From Manihot esculenta (taxonomy: Eukaryota > Streptophyta > Magnoliopsida > Malpighiales > Euphorbiaceae): a stretch of 64,000 bases of DNA. Location: contig NC_035164.2 in assembly GCF_001659605.2 (NCBI RefSeq), positions 21,990,500 to 22,054,499 of the forward strand. The letters run 5' to 3'. Numbering within the stretch: position 1 is the first letter of the stretch; every line of letters starts with the position of its first letter. Under the pieces are notes generated by a model, which was given only the letters and a program-made list of their open reading frames with translations, was not told the DNA's origin and did no database searches. Of the stretch, positions 32,259 to 43,810 are shown one piece after another. The translations under genes and the position numbers were made by a program.

Positions 32259-35200
32259 ATGGCAGGCAAAAGCTCAGCCAACACCACAGACGAGGATTTG
32301 CTTCTCAAGAGCTTCTTCGCTGAAGTTAGCGAAGTCGAGAGAGATAACGAAGTCGGCAGGTCTCTCCCTTTCTTTGTGCGTTGGAAGTATAAATTGTTTG
32401 TGTTTGTTTATTATGTTTTCCTATATCCTGTTATATTTTAATTGTTATGTTTATGTAATTGATTCTCTAATTAGGGTTTCCATCAAACTGAATTTTTCGT
32501 GTGATTTCTAGAATCCAGTTTGGATTATAGTTTCCTTGGCGAATTTTATTGTTTTTCGTTGTACAAAATTTCTGTTTCTAGAAACGGGCTATTTGCGATT
32601 GTGATGTTACACGTTTTGGGCTTGTCTTTGAAATTGGATTCAGAAATAAAAAAGAAAGAAAGCAAATTTGTGTATGAATCTGCTTTATATTTGCAATTGA
32701 AACTTCCCAGAGATGAGTTGAATTTAGATATGGTATGAGGAATAAATATTTATGATTTGGGCTTATTATGGTTATACAAGTGAGGAAGTATTTCACTCTT
32801 CAATGTGTGTGCGCCAGAGAGGATTTTTTTTTTTTTTTTAAGGAAGAGTTTTCTTCTTGTTCTCATTCAGGTAGGATTTAAACAGTGGAAGGCTAGGAAT
32901 GAGGAATTGGACTTTGAACTGTGGATGTATTTGTTCAAGTGCTTTGTTAGAATGCTTTGTGAACAGAATATGAGAACAATGAGGATATTAACTCGTGCAC
33001 TAGATGTGGTTATCCTAATTCTCAATGTGGAATTCAATTGAATTCCATATTTTGTGTGCTCATTTTTTAGTAAAAAATTATAATTCAATTATATAAATTC
33101 AATTGTATGAAATTGGTTTTGTCAAAATCAATTCTTATCAAATTTGGTGGAATTTGAAATGATTAAACAAAACTTACATAAAAATATGTTTTTTTGGACT
33201 AAAATGCGCATATAAAAAAAATCTCTCTCAATTATCCATCTCCCTATATTTAATCAAACTACATTGCCTAAACTATAAAGAAGAAGATGGAAATCATTAA
33301 CTAGCATTTTACTGTTTATATGTCTATATAACTATATAAGATATGATATTTTATTTTTTGTCGGAACTTTGTAATATCTAATCTTATTATGCTCGTATTG
33401 TGTTATATATATCTCCTATATTATATATATTTATGTGAATTCATTAACTGTTATGAATTTATTATATATAATATTTTCTGGAAAATTATAATTTTTTTTT
33501 TAAATTTTACTCTTGAGGATAGTTTAGGAAATGTCATATGGAATTCAATTAAATCTACAATTTAAGTTGTGTCATACCAAAATATGGGAATTCATTTAGA
33601 ATTCAGTTGATTTGCACTATTTGTGGAATCGGGAATGGAATTGAACAAAACAGTGTTTTAGTTTTTTCTGTAGATCAAGTTTTAATGATCTGAGTGAAAG
33701 TTGATTTGTGGCTGAGAAAGATATGGTGAGTTTAATGGCAAAAAGAAAGGAGAATGGACACTTATTTTGTGTGCTTTTTTCTTGCACTAAATCTCTATTC
33801 TTCTCAGATTTTTTTTTTTTTTCCTTTTTTAATGGCATTCATTTTTCAGTAACGAAGCATTAGTTTATCTATCATCCTTCTTCATTTGAAATGAATCTCA
33901 TTCCTTGAGTTGAGTGTAGTGTCTTATGCCATGAATTCCACCCCTTTTTTCATTCTTTTGCTTTATTTTTTTTCCCAATTTTTAAATTTCTCTATAGAAT
34001 TTAGGATGATTGATTAATTAATTGTCTTTAATGTGGACAGTTTCTTTTCTTTTCTTCTAATTAATCTTTTTTGCCCATGAAACTATTTCGAAAACTTTAG
34101 GATTCTTTCATGCTTCAAGTTAAATCCATTTGAGTATCTAAATCTACCATTCAAAGCATCTCCAGAGGATGTAAAGAAGCAGTATCGTAAGGTGCCTGTC
34201 TCTTCAAATGTTATTGAATCGATTATTCAAATTATTTTGGTTACCCCTTTATTCTGTGACTAACTGATATGCTCTTTACCTAAAATGTGTAGTTGTCTTT
34301 GTTGGTTCACCCTGACAAGTGCAAGCATCCACAAGCGAAAGAGGCATTTGCAGGTATGTTCATCCTTATAGACAAGGTTTTCATTTTCATTTTACGGGAA
34401 ATTATTGTCTTTAAAAGAAAATAAAAGAAAATCAGCCTAAAACCAAATTGGTGTAGAACCGTTAGAATATTGGGAACAAAGGTTTAAAGTGATTCTTTGC
34501 CAATGGTTTGTTGTTGGTTGATGTGCAAAGGATGGTGGGCTTGGGGTGGCAGTGGCTCATCTATGTTTTTGCAATGGACAAAGACTAAAGGAAAGAAAAA
34601 TGTGAGGGGGAAAAAAGAACACAGACCATACAGAATTGGATACCTTTCTCTGGTACCAAACCAAATTGATGTAGAACCAGTGGAGTTATGGGGAATTAGG
34701 TGATGTAAAACAAATTCTCAGAGGGTAGAAGAATGTCTCAATATGATAATTAGTTCAATGCTAAACATATAAATTTAATTTACCCTTATATTTATAGAAT
34801 ATATTTTACAATTTCAAATTTCAATTGATAATTTAATGATGATAATAAGAAATTTTTAATTAAAAAAATTAAAATACTTAAAAATTCTTTGCCACTTCGT
34901 GTCTACTACAGTCATCTTATCTCCTTCTAGTCAACTTATCCCCTATTCATAACATTCTCCACCTCTTGAAACCATGCTTGTTAAATCTGATCAGCTGCTC
35001 CAATCTATGAACAGAAAAATTGGAAATAGAGGCATTATTGTCGCTCTTTGTTGGTATTTTTCAACATTTTAGTGCGAAAATCCTCCCTTGACAAGAATAG
35101 CACTTTCTTCTTCTGCCTCCAAATTTCAAATGCATTCTCTTTGAGTAATATATGCCTACATGATCCCAGCTCAACTATACTATTCCCAAAATTCCAACAC

Positions 35201-38200
35201 TTTTTTCTGTAACCATCTTCTTCATAGGCTTCCACATTGTCTTCTTGATTTGAAATATTCTGAACAAAAACCCCATTCTCATGTTCAAACACTTCGACAA
35301 TTCCAACAAGAAGAAGACTATGTTCAATATTTTCTCCAGTAATAGAACAAAACCCAATTTGTCTTTGGAGAAGACACCTTCTTCCAAGTTTTGCAATTAG
35401 CAAGTCTCATCCTCTTCCCCTGTTTTTCTTTGGAATATTTCCAAGCTCCACTTCTTGATATCTTGAATTTACAAGGGAAGCTTCAGGGATGATTTCATGT
35501 TCAAAACCTTGAACATTCTCATCATTTGCACTATTGACATCATGAGGTTCTTTGCCCCCGAAAATAACTAATTCATTCTTAGGTAATTTTAATAGTACCA
35601 ACAATATGCCAAGAGTTTCCAGAACTATCTTGATCCCTTGAATGGGGGTAAAGAATTCCCTTGGAATGGGTAATAGTTCTCTGCTCTCAGATTTTCCATC
35701 TTTCTTTCCTCTGTTTTCAGTTTTGAGCATCCCTTCTTCACTGCTACAGATTTCCTTGCACTTATCACTCATCATAATATCCATAAAAGCTCGCAATTCC
35801 TCCCTTAATGCATCATTGTCTTTGGTAGACTGCCTTATTTCTTTTCTCAAAGTAACCCCCATCATAATTTTCATGAAGGATTGCAATTTCTCCCTTAATG
35901 CATCGTCGTTGTCTTTGGTGGACTTCCTGATTGCGCTTTTTAGTCCATTCATCTCTTTAACACCTTCTAGCCTTCTACACCTTTTCTTGGAGAGTCTTCA
36001 TCTATTCTTCCGATTTTGCTACCCTTAGCATCATTGTACTAGCCATAATTTCAATTCCCAAGAACGGAAAATCAATTCAGTCCCAACAAATGAAATTTCA
36101 AGGAAATAATGAAAGAATTTCAAGAAGGAACCAGAAATTGGCTAAATTCATACTTGTGTGCATATACTTTAGAACTTTTGCCTATCAAATACCTCAACTT
36201 CAATCGTGACCTAATAAGCACTTAAACATTTAAAAAAAATTACTTTTAAACATAATTTTAAAATCATAAATTTGAAAAACTACTTTTAAATACAACTTTA
36301 AAACTATGGACTTAACCATAAATTTAAGAACATACTTTCAAACACAACTTTTAAACCATGGATTTGGCAAAGTGTTTAAAAGTAATATTTTTTAAAATTT
36401 AGGTGTTTATTAGGTTACGATTAAAGTTGAGGTGTTTGGTAGGCAAAAATGATACAATCTAGGTGTCCGGGTGTCCAAGTATGTATTTAGTCGATAGCCA
36501 CCAGAAATTTGAGAATGAAACCATGAACGGAAATTGAGAGAAAAGAATCAGATATTTAATATTTTCTAAAATTTGTCAACAGAGGAAATATGAGAAATCA
36601 GAGGGAATTAGAGAGGAAAGATAATTAGAATCTTGATATTTCTTGGATTTCCGAGAAGGACAAATTCTTTCAAGAAGAAAGAACAAAACTTGATACAGAA
36701 AAGAAGAGAAATCATAAGGGGAAGGAATTTCAGGGGAAAAGGGAAGAAGTTAGAAGGAGAGAAGGAGAAAGAAATCTAAGAAAGAAGAGGAACAGAAAGA
36801 AATAGAGAGAAGAATAGAAGAAAAACCTGTGGAACCAGGTTCTTGCTCACAGAAAAGAACATAAATTAGTGAGGGAAGAATAGAAGAAAAACATGTGGAA
36901 CCAGGTTCTTGCTCACAGAAAAGAACATAAATTAGTGAGGAGCTAGAAAAGTTAGAGAAGGAATAGAAGAATAGAGAAAGGTGGAATTCTGCATTTGCTA
37001 TTAACTTTTTGGAATGTTCCAATACAAGGACAACCCTCCTATTTATACTAATTCCTATTTGTTAGTTGTAACAGAATAACTGCTCTGCCACTTTGTGCCT
37101 ATTACAGTCATCTTATCTCCTTCTAGTCAACTTACCCCTTATTTATAACAGAGTCTTGAGGTATTGGAGCTCCCTCACTTCCACAATAGGTTCAGGATGC
37201 AAGGGTTAGAATGAAGGCAAGGGGAAGGTAGTAGTTGAAGAAGACTTCCCTGTCCGTAGACCCATGACACGATCACCAAAGAACTCACACTATCCTTGTT
37301 CATTTATGGAAAGTATCTTTTAGATATTCTTGTCATCTTAAAATTTAGTAACTTAGTTCATAGGAGCTCACTGCTTCATGAAGGACGCATAGTAAATGAA
37401 ATTAAACGGTGGTTGCAATTGCTTTCAATGCTGATCACCATTGATAATTTTTAAAGAAATTGCCACAATTGAAGAAAACTATTTGCACTGTATTCATTGC
37501 ATATCCTCTTCAATTCTCCAATCAATTAAACATTTGAGGCACTGATAAAGGCGAGTCATAGTGTGTGTTTTCCCAATTCCCATGTACAATCAAATATATA
37601 TATTGAATGAAACTTACTAGTAAGAATTGGATCACCATTGTTGATTTTTTTTATTATTATTATTATTTTTTTAATTTGGCAGCATTGGCAAAAGCCCAAC
37701 AACTTTTACTTGATCAACAAGAAAGAGATTATATTCTTAGTCAAGTTACTGCAGCAAAAGGTCAGTCCCAAAAAGATTTTTTTTTTCTTTTGGTTTTACT
37801 GCATCATTAATGAATGATATGTGGATTGGCTAATCCATACTTCTCTTGCAAAGAAGAGATGTTGATCCGGTGCTTTTCTATCTTTTTTTTTTTCTCTCTT
37901 TCTTTCATTCTGGAGAATATTTTCCTTTGTTCTATCATCTATGAATATAACATGAGATATATATTTAACCGTAACTAGGGCATGTTTGGATCTTCTAGTG
38001 TATTTTAACCATAACAAGGACATACTTGGATTTTCTGTAAGTTTTGTTATTAATCTTGCAACTTCTGCAGCTGTATGTGGAGTCTGCTATGATAGTGCAG
38101 TCCGTCATTTTGAAACATGGTGTTCATTTATTAAATCTTCACTTTCTACTTTATTTATAGAGAGAATTTAACAAAATGCGCATGTCTGCTGTATATTTTT

Positions 38201-41200
38201 GTATTTGCACATACATATATGTACAGTGTATGTATAGATATATTTATTGCTTAATGCCTTCCACTGCATTTTAGTTTCAACAGTTATTTTCTTTTTTAGT
38301 ATGTTTTCTCAAATTGACTGTATCAACTAAGAGTTTTTAGTTAATACAATGTGAACTGCAGAAGAACTTCTAGCAAAGAGGAGGAAACAATTGAAGAAAG
38401 ATACAGCCAGTAAGATAAAGTCATTGGTTGATGAGGTATTGTTCTTGATCATTTTGCATTTGTGTTTATTTAGTTCAACATGTATCCATTAACTTTAATG
38501 ATGATAAAGATTCCTTCAAGCGCTAAACATCTCTCACTGTTTGTCATATTTCAGTCCTTTTTTTCCATCCGTATTAATTTCTGGTATCTGTTATTATTGA
38601 TTGTTGCATTTGAGAGTTACATTTAATTGATAATTTTTTTCTTAATGTTTGTAGAACTTGAAAATACTATAGTAATTTGCAGAATTCCATAAGAAAAGTT
38701 ATTTTTTAATGGTCTTATAAATATTCATCGAGTATCTGTTACCTTGAAGTTTGAATATACTTTCACATTTTCCCCATGTATAGTTAAGAGGAATTGGACC
38801 CTACTATAGCCTCTTGGAAATCTAAATCTAAATCTAAATCTTCATCTTAATTGTATGTTCTATGTTTTGCTTCAAAAGGAAATAATTGCTGTAGTGAATT
38901 GATTGGTCTATATTGCCTCTTGGATGTGAAACAGGGAAAATATGACCAACAATATGAACAGTCTGAGGAGTTCCAGCAGGAACTCAAGTTGAAGGTGCGC
39001 GAAATATTAACTGAGCAAGAATGGCGAAGAAGGAAAATGCAGATGAGGGTATGCTAGAAGTTAAATCATTTTCCTTATTTCCTAGATTTTCTAGTTAAAA
39101 TTATTGTGCTTATGTTGATTGTATCTTGTGTTGTCTTTTAGATATCAGAAGAGGAAGGTAGATTGAAGAAGGATGAAGAAGAGCAAAAGGAAATGTGGAA
39201 GAGAAAGCGTGAACACGAGGAGCAGTGGGAAGGAACAAGAGAACAGAGGGTTTGTTTCTGACTTTGACTATTTAATCTCATTGTCTCTGTTCATGAACCC
39301 TCACAAGTGTCAACTTAATTTTTTTTCCCCTTTCCTGATGCTATCTAAAGGGCATTGCCTAGTAGATCTGAAGTATCCAACTGATGGTTTTATATATCTG
39401 CATGACATGAAATGTCAGAAGAGCTATTGAATTTTAAATAACTTGCAAGGCATTTTGTGCACTGTCAAAGGAAGAAAGTTGCTATGCCTATAATAATCTT
39501 TACTAGCTAATTCTGTGTCATGAATTCTGTTATTCTGTTTCCAGTGAACTGCAAATGTGAAGCTTCTTTGCTAGTGTTCTGCATGAAAACTTTTGTTTAT
39601 GACTTTATTCCTCTTTTGGTTATTATTGAGAGTTGTGATGAAGTGAAGTTGAGTTTAACAATAAACTATTTGAGCGAAACTTGAAAACTCATTGCTTGAA
39701 ACTTGATTCAAATAGATGAAGCTTTATTTTGATGCTTGAACTCGGTTGGATAAACTCAAAACTATAGCAGAATTTTGACTTATCTCAAATCAAAGTCCAA
39801 ATAAACTTGAAGCTTGAACTGGTTTTATTTTGTTCTTTTATGTATATACATATATGAGAATGTTAGCAACAATCACTTTTTCAAGTGACTGTCCAATACT
39901 CTCCATCCTATTGGTTGGAGGTATAATAATTAATGATTTATTGAGGAGACAAAAAATAATAATTAATATAATAAATACATTTTAACAAATAGGATGGAGA
40001 GTGTTGGACGGTCACTTGAAAATTGTTGCTAGCATTTCCTATATATTCACACACACTTTTTTATGGTAACATGGTGTAGATATGAAACAAATTGAAAATT
40101 AGTTCCAATTCTATTCAATTAAATTAAGTTGAATTCAAATGTAGTAGAGTAGCTTGATGTTGTTGATGTCAATGGTGATCAATGATTTGCTAGAAATCTC
40201 TCTGTTTGTGTTTTTGTGTTGTATGTGATGTGAGAGAAAGCCTCTTTTCTTTCTGTAGAAGCATACTTAGTCTCATGATAGAAGAATGCATCAGATAGCA
40301 ATATCTGTTTGTATTGACTCATCAAGACTGGTAGCCTTTCCGAGGTCCTACACTTTCTGTCTTTGACTTGGAAATTTTATCTACTCTTTTTCCCCCTTGT
40401 CTTTGGTTGTAATTTTAATAAATTCTCATATAGATTGTATTGCATTTTGTTTTGATTGATGGAACTTGCTTGTTATTGTTTTTGTTAGGGAATTACTATT
40501 TAGTCCCTATATTATGGAAAAACTCATTAGTTGACCTTTCAGTTTTGAAAACTACATTAAAATATTTTTGAAGTTTTAAAAAATCTATTAATTAATACTT
40601 TCATTAGTTTTAACCGTTAAATGTTTTACTTTTTAGTTTTTATGGTGTAGAAAAATTTATTAGTTGGTCCTCAAGTTTTATAAAAATGTCTACTATTTAG
40701 TCACTCTAGATTGAGGGTAGTTTAGACTTTTGTGCAACACTTGACAATTAAAATTAACGGAGGATTAATTAGTAGACTTTTTAAAACCTCAGAGATATTT
40801 TAACTATTTTTCAAAACTAAATGACCGACTGATAAGTTTTTCTATAATACAGGGATTACATAGTAATTTTCCCTTCCTATTATTACTTGATACTGCTTTT
40901 GACGTTACCACTTTCTCTTCAGGTTTCAAGCTGGAGAGATTTCATGAAGACGGGGAAGAAGGTAAGTCCATATACTGATGTTATTGTTGTTGTTATTAAC
41001 TAAGCTGAATGATGAAAAATGATGCATATAGCTTACTCCAAATAAGTTTGGGATTAAGGTTTAGTTGTGTGTTTTCTTTTGAAAGAAAAAGAACCTTATT
41101 TCTGACAAACAATAAAAAAATGAACAGGGTAAAAAAGGGGAAATTCGGCCACCGAAACTCAAGACAGAGGATCCCAACAAATCCTATGTTCAAAGGCCCG

Positions 41201-41214
41201 TAAAGCGAGGTTAA
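32259..41214 (+). CDS. DNAJC8: DnaJ homolog subfamily C member 8-like protein (nine coding exons)
   Basis: Exons: 32259-32359, 34101-34191, 34293-34353, 37683-37760, 38362-38435, 38935-39048, 39142-39249, 40923-40961, 41128-41214. All introns are GT-AG; the exons sum to 753 nt, 250 residues plus stop, with phase kept at every junction. Residues about 46-100 form the J domain: ILSCFKLNPFEYL, then KKQYRK and the HPD signature in LVHPDK, which in this family stimulates the ATPase of Hsp70. The rest is highly charged and helical (KKRREH-like, EQEWRRRKM), ending in a basic KTEDPNKSYVQRPVKRG tail, and is likely nuclear. Animal and yeast relatives (DNAJC8, Spf31) associate with the splicing machinery, so a role linking Hsp70 to RNA processing is inferred. 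The gene looks intact and is the only host gene in the window. Its introns 1, 3 and 7 are swollen by transposable elements. Confidence 0.93.
33025..33625. mobile_element. Probable foldback element in intron 1
   Basis: A left segment with GAATTCAATTGAATTCCATA (about 33030-33050) and a right segment near 33530-33625 repeat similar AATTCAATT/CCATATTTTG blocks in inverted order around an AT-rich centre. Arms are imperfect and the borders uncertain. Confidence 0.4.
35035..36050 (-). pseudogene. Gag-like remnant in the intron 3 LTR element
   Basis: Minus-strand frames 35952-35407 and 35403-35035 encode a charged, probably coiled-coil protein with two similar segments (KSTKDNDDALREKLQSFMKI and QSTKDNDALREELRAFMDI), then a segment with FGGKEP and IPKKNRGRG. 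An ATG at about 36045 starts MASTMMLRVAKSEE and meets stops soon after. It looks like a decayed gag or linker of an LTR element; no zinc knuckle, protease or pol motif was seen. Confidence 0.5.
36140..36499. mobile_element. Mutator-like MITE inside the intron 3 LTR element
   Basis: A foldback of 360 bp. Both ends begin GGCTA followed by related CATACTTG sequence. The arms share a CCTCAACTT-AATCGT-ACCTAATAA block of about 90 bases (36140-36235 and the complement of about 36400-36499). The flanks are a perfect 10-bp direct repeat ACCAGAAATT (36130-36139 and 36500-36509). A 9-10 bp duplication with long terminal inverted repeats fits the Mutator group. There is no coding capacity. Confidence 0.75.
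36811..36942. repeat. Tandem duplication, two units of 66 bp
   Basis: Two nearly identical units, each containing GTGGAACCAGGTTCTTGCTC, in the LTR/leader part of the intron 3 element. 66 is a multiple of three, which makes an open frame on the minus strand show a 22-residue repeat; I do not take that frame as a gene. Confidence 0.85.
37151..37682 (+). other. Remainder of intron 3
   Basis: Non-coding sequence ending in a T-rich tract (TTATTATTATTATTTTTTTAA) and the acceptor GGCAG at 37682. Nothing else recognised. Confidence 0.6.
39859..40036. mobile_element. Short foldback MITE in intron 7
   Basis: Terminal inverted repeats of about 50 bases: AATGTTAGCAACAATC...TCAAGTGACTGTCCAATACT on the left, and on the right the complement reading AATGCTAGCAACAATT...TCAAGTGACCGTCCAACACT. 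Both include CTCTCCATCCTATT. Flanks are TATATA-rich, so the duplication is ambiguous. Non-coding, about 178 bp. Confidence 0.75.
40488..40873. mobile_element. Long-armed foldback MITE in intron 7
   Basis: 386 bp with arms of about 130 bases. The left arm begins GGGAATTACTATTTAGTCCC; the complement of the right arm begins GGGAAAATTACTATGTAATC. The arms continue to match through the AGTTTTGAAAA and TAATTAAT blocks. The 9-base flanks TTTTTGTTA and TTCCTATTA agree at 6 of 9 positions, so a decayed 9-bp duplication is possible. Probably Mutator-type. Confidence 0.7.
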
Positions 41215-42599
41215 TTGTAGATTTTGGGATCAACCAAGTTTTCTAAAGAGTGCTTTTAAAAACTGTGTAACAGTATATATTAGATTTGATATGAAGGCTA
41301 AGGCCAAGCCACATGCTGCATTTTGATGTGCCTTTGTTTAGCTAACTGAAAAAATGAAAAACCCTTCTGAAGGGTTTCCAGCCTTTAATTAGGTTCTGAC
41401 TCCTCACATTTAAAAGAGATTGTATAATACATTGTTTATTGCGTCTTATCTTCAAATCCTTGAAGAATCAGTTTAAACAATTACTTTTGATTAATGTTTG
41501 CTAGTTTCTAAATTATTATAGGAAAAAATTAGAGTATTCGATGGTTTTCTTTTTAAACATAATTGGAATGCAAAATGAAATTATGGATAGTTTGTAGCAA
41601 TTAGATGTTTTCATGTTGTGCGGCGGTTTGATCTGAGTCCATAAGATTTCACATGACTAAGTATAGTGTTGGCTATGGATGGTATGATGGTATAAAGTAC
41701 ACTAGTCATGTAGTCTGGTATGAAACCAAATCAATTCAATTTAAAATTATATTGAGAATTGGTTTAAATTGATTTGATATAATTCAATTTTCAGAGGAAA
41801 CTAGAATGCGTTTTTGAAAATTTTCAATTGTGCGTTTTATCATAAACGGAGCAAAGTTAAATAAAAATTAAACTGATATCAAATTCAGAGCCGACCTATG
41901 GCTCAATCCCATTTCCTAAATTTTAAATCGAAATCAATTGGAATTGGCTTGGTAGCCACTCCTAAATAAAGGGAACATGGCATAGTAGATCTATTAGATT
42001 TCAATTGCAAGTAGGTAAACGGGCTTGTTGATTTTTGAGCGTTTATTTAATTGAGACTAATTTAATTTGGCCATTTTATTTCCACTATTGTCACAATTCG
42101 ATCATGTGACCGTGATTGATTTTACGAATTGGCGAATATAGGCTCCTGAAAGTTACAGTCAAGTGTATTATTTAGAGGTGTGCGGCACCGATTTTGGTAC
42201 AATTTTTTATAGAAATCAGAAGGAAACGTTAATTTTTAAAATTTTTTGAAATTAGAAATATAATCAAAATTCGATATGATTTTGATACGGTTTTAATGAC
42301 TTTTTTATTTCAATTCAATTTTAGTATCGATTCTTATTTTGATTTCGATTTCGATTTTTATAATAAAATTTAAATTTGAATGAAATAATTAACTACGTTT
42401 AACACAATATTAATATTATTTATATTAAATTAATAAGTTTCTCATTTCAATTTCAAAATATTATCAACCATTCACAATATAATATCGTATTTTCATCTAA
42501 AATATATTCTAAAATATATTAAGACACTAAATAACCAAACATAATATAGTATTCCTATTACAATTTTCAAACTCTTAAAATGTATTAATGTAACCGGAA
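41215..42599 (+). other. 3' UTR and intergenic sequence after the DNAJC8-like gene
   Basis: No coding frame is supported. The first few hundred bases must hold the 3' UTR and polyadenylation site; the exact end is not visible. AT-rich stretches near 41700-41950 and 42180-42580 look like decayed repeats without clear borders. Confidence 0.5.
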
Positions 42600-43139
42600 A
42601 ATAGAGTTGCGGCTATGATTGGTCTACCGAATAGAGCTGTGTTGTAATTGATTAATCCTGCAAGAGAGATGCAAGAGAGATAAAGTGAGGTGGTTGGCGC
42701 CTATGGCAGCCACTCTGACGCTCAAGTCAGTAAGTTGAAGAGAAAGGTGAGAGAATTGTAATGTTTAGAATTCAAAGAGAAGTTATGTAAGAGATTAGCT
42801 TTTATACTATAAGGAGATGGGGTTAATTATAGTATTTCCTAGAAATCCGGCACTGATGTGGCTGGCTACTTGATAAGGGATATTGCTAGCTAATCGGTCG
42901 GTGATCCACTCATATACTTAGCAGTCCATCTTCGCCATTCATCAAAAAGTCTCGCCTGCCTACAATGGGTCTTGTTCCTTTACAAAAAGTTTTAGATTTT
43001 CGAAAGTGTTCGTGAGAGTAGCAACAAATGCCTCAGAAACTTTCTGTGAAATGGGATCAATGCTTAGTCGCATAGTCTGGCTCATACTCGTCTTGTGGTC
43101 TAGGCATGCAGTGCCTTAGAAACTTTTTATGAAACAGGA

Positions 43140-43540
43140 CTAACACCCGATTGGTCGGCCTGGCGTATACCCGCCTTGTGGCCTGGCATCCAACACATTG
43201 ATTAGTGAGTCAAATGCCTGGTCTTCTAGCCCTGCCTTGAAACTTTATTTAGTGGGTCCAATGCCCAATCTTTTGACGGGTTCCCGCCTTGAAACTTTTG
43301 TTTAGTGGGTCTAACACTCGGTCTTCTAGCCTGATAGATTCTCGACTTATGGCCTTATTTTAGTAGGACTAACACTCGGTCTTTTAACCTGATGGATTCC
43401 CGACTTATGGTCTTGTTTTAGTGGGACTAATATATGGTCTTCTGGCCTGACGAATTTCCAACTTATGGCCTTATTTTAGTGGGACTAACACCCGGTCTTG
43501 TAGCCTGGCGGGTTCCTACCTTGTGGCCTGGCATGAGTGC
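43140..43540 (-). repeat. Imperfect tandem repeat, about 60-bp units
   Basis: About six diverged units built on GTGGGACTAACACCCGGTCT, then TCTAGCCTG-(T/C)GG(A/G)TTCCC and a TTATGGCCTT-TTTTA tail. They lie in the promoter-like half of the Tat-like LTR; such arrays in U3 often affect transcription. Confidence 0.75.
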
Positions 43541-43805
43541 TCTTTAATCTTTTTTTGGAGAAGGCAACCCCATTGTTCTTTATCACTAAATCACAACACA
43601 TAAAAAAATACCTCATTAACTGTTATTGATAAAATTTTCTTAGATTATCAATATTCCATGACTCAGCCATTTAACTTGGTCAGCTTATAAGACCCTGGGT
43701 GAATAACCTTTGAAACTGTAAATAGTCCCTTTCGATTTTCGCCTAGCTTACTTGACCGCCTATTACATTTCCTATGATTTGCTTATTTTTCCTGATCATC
43801 ACTAG

Positions 43806-43810
43806 GTCCT
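43806..43810. other. Target-site duplication of Gypsy-3, left copy
   Basis: GTCCT before TGTAACGACC; the identical GTCCT follows the other LTR end at 53702-53706. Confidence 0.93.

Larger units (their letters stand above)
34893..37150 (-). mobile_element. Degraded LTR element in intron 3
   Basis: Direct repeats of about 62 bases at 34893-34954 and 37083-37150 share GTCATCTTATCTCCTTCTAG and neighbouring sequence; on the minus strand both begin TGTTAT. The inner polypurine tract (CAAGAGGTGGAGAA on the minus strand) adjoins the left repeat, so this is the 3' LTR. It is truncated after about 62 bases; the right copy is the start of the 5' LTR, with a TATA box (TATAAATAGG on the minus strand, about 37044-37053). 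Gag-like frames lie between. Superfamily not certain. Confidence 0.65.
42600..43810 (-). repeat. Tat-like LTR and adjoining internal sequence, minus strand
   Basis: On the minus strand the order is: internal sequence (43810-43560) following the gag remnant now at 53707-54085; a promoter-like part with short tandem repeats (43540-43140); then an R-U5-like part around 42760-42650 with TTACTGACTTGAGCGTCAGA and GGCGCCAACCACC, which resembles conserved LTR sequence of Tat-lineage elements. Exact LTR ends were not fixed. It is split from its gag by Gypsy-3. Confidence 0.55.

Noticed and set aside
32080..32511. 143-residue and 72-residue frames around exon 1 and intron 1 of the J-protein gene
   Set aside because: They overlap the first exon in other frames or run into intron 1; the spliced gene explains the coding signal.
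42180..42580. Possible MITE with GATTTCGATTTCGATTTTT runs
   Set aside because: No matching inverted arm or target duplication could be established by eye.
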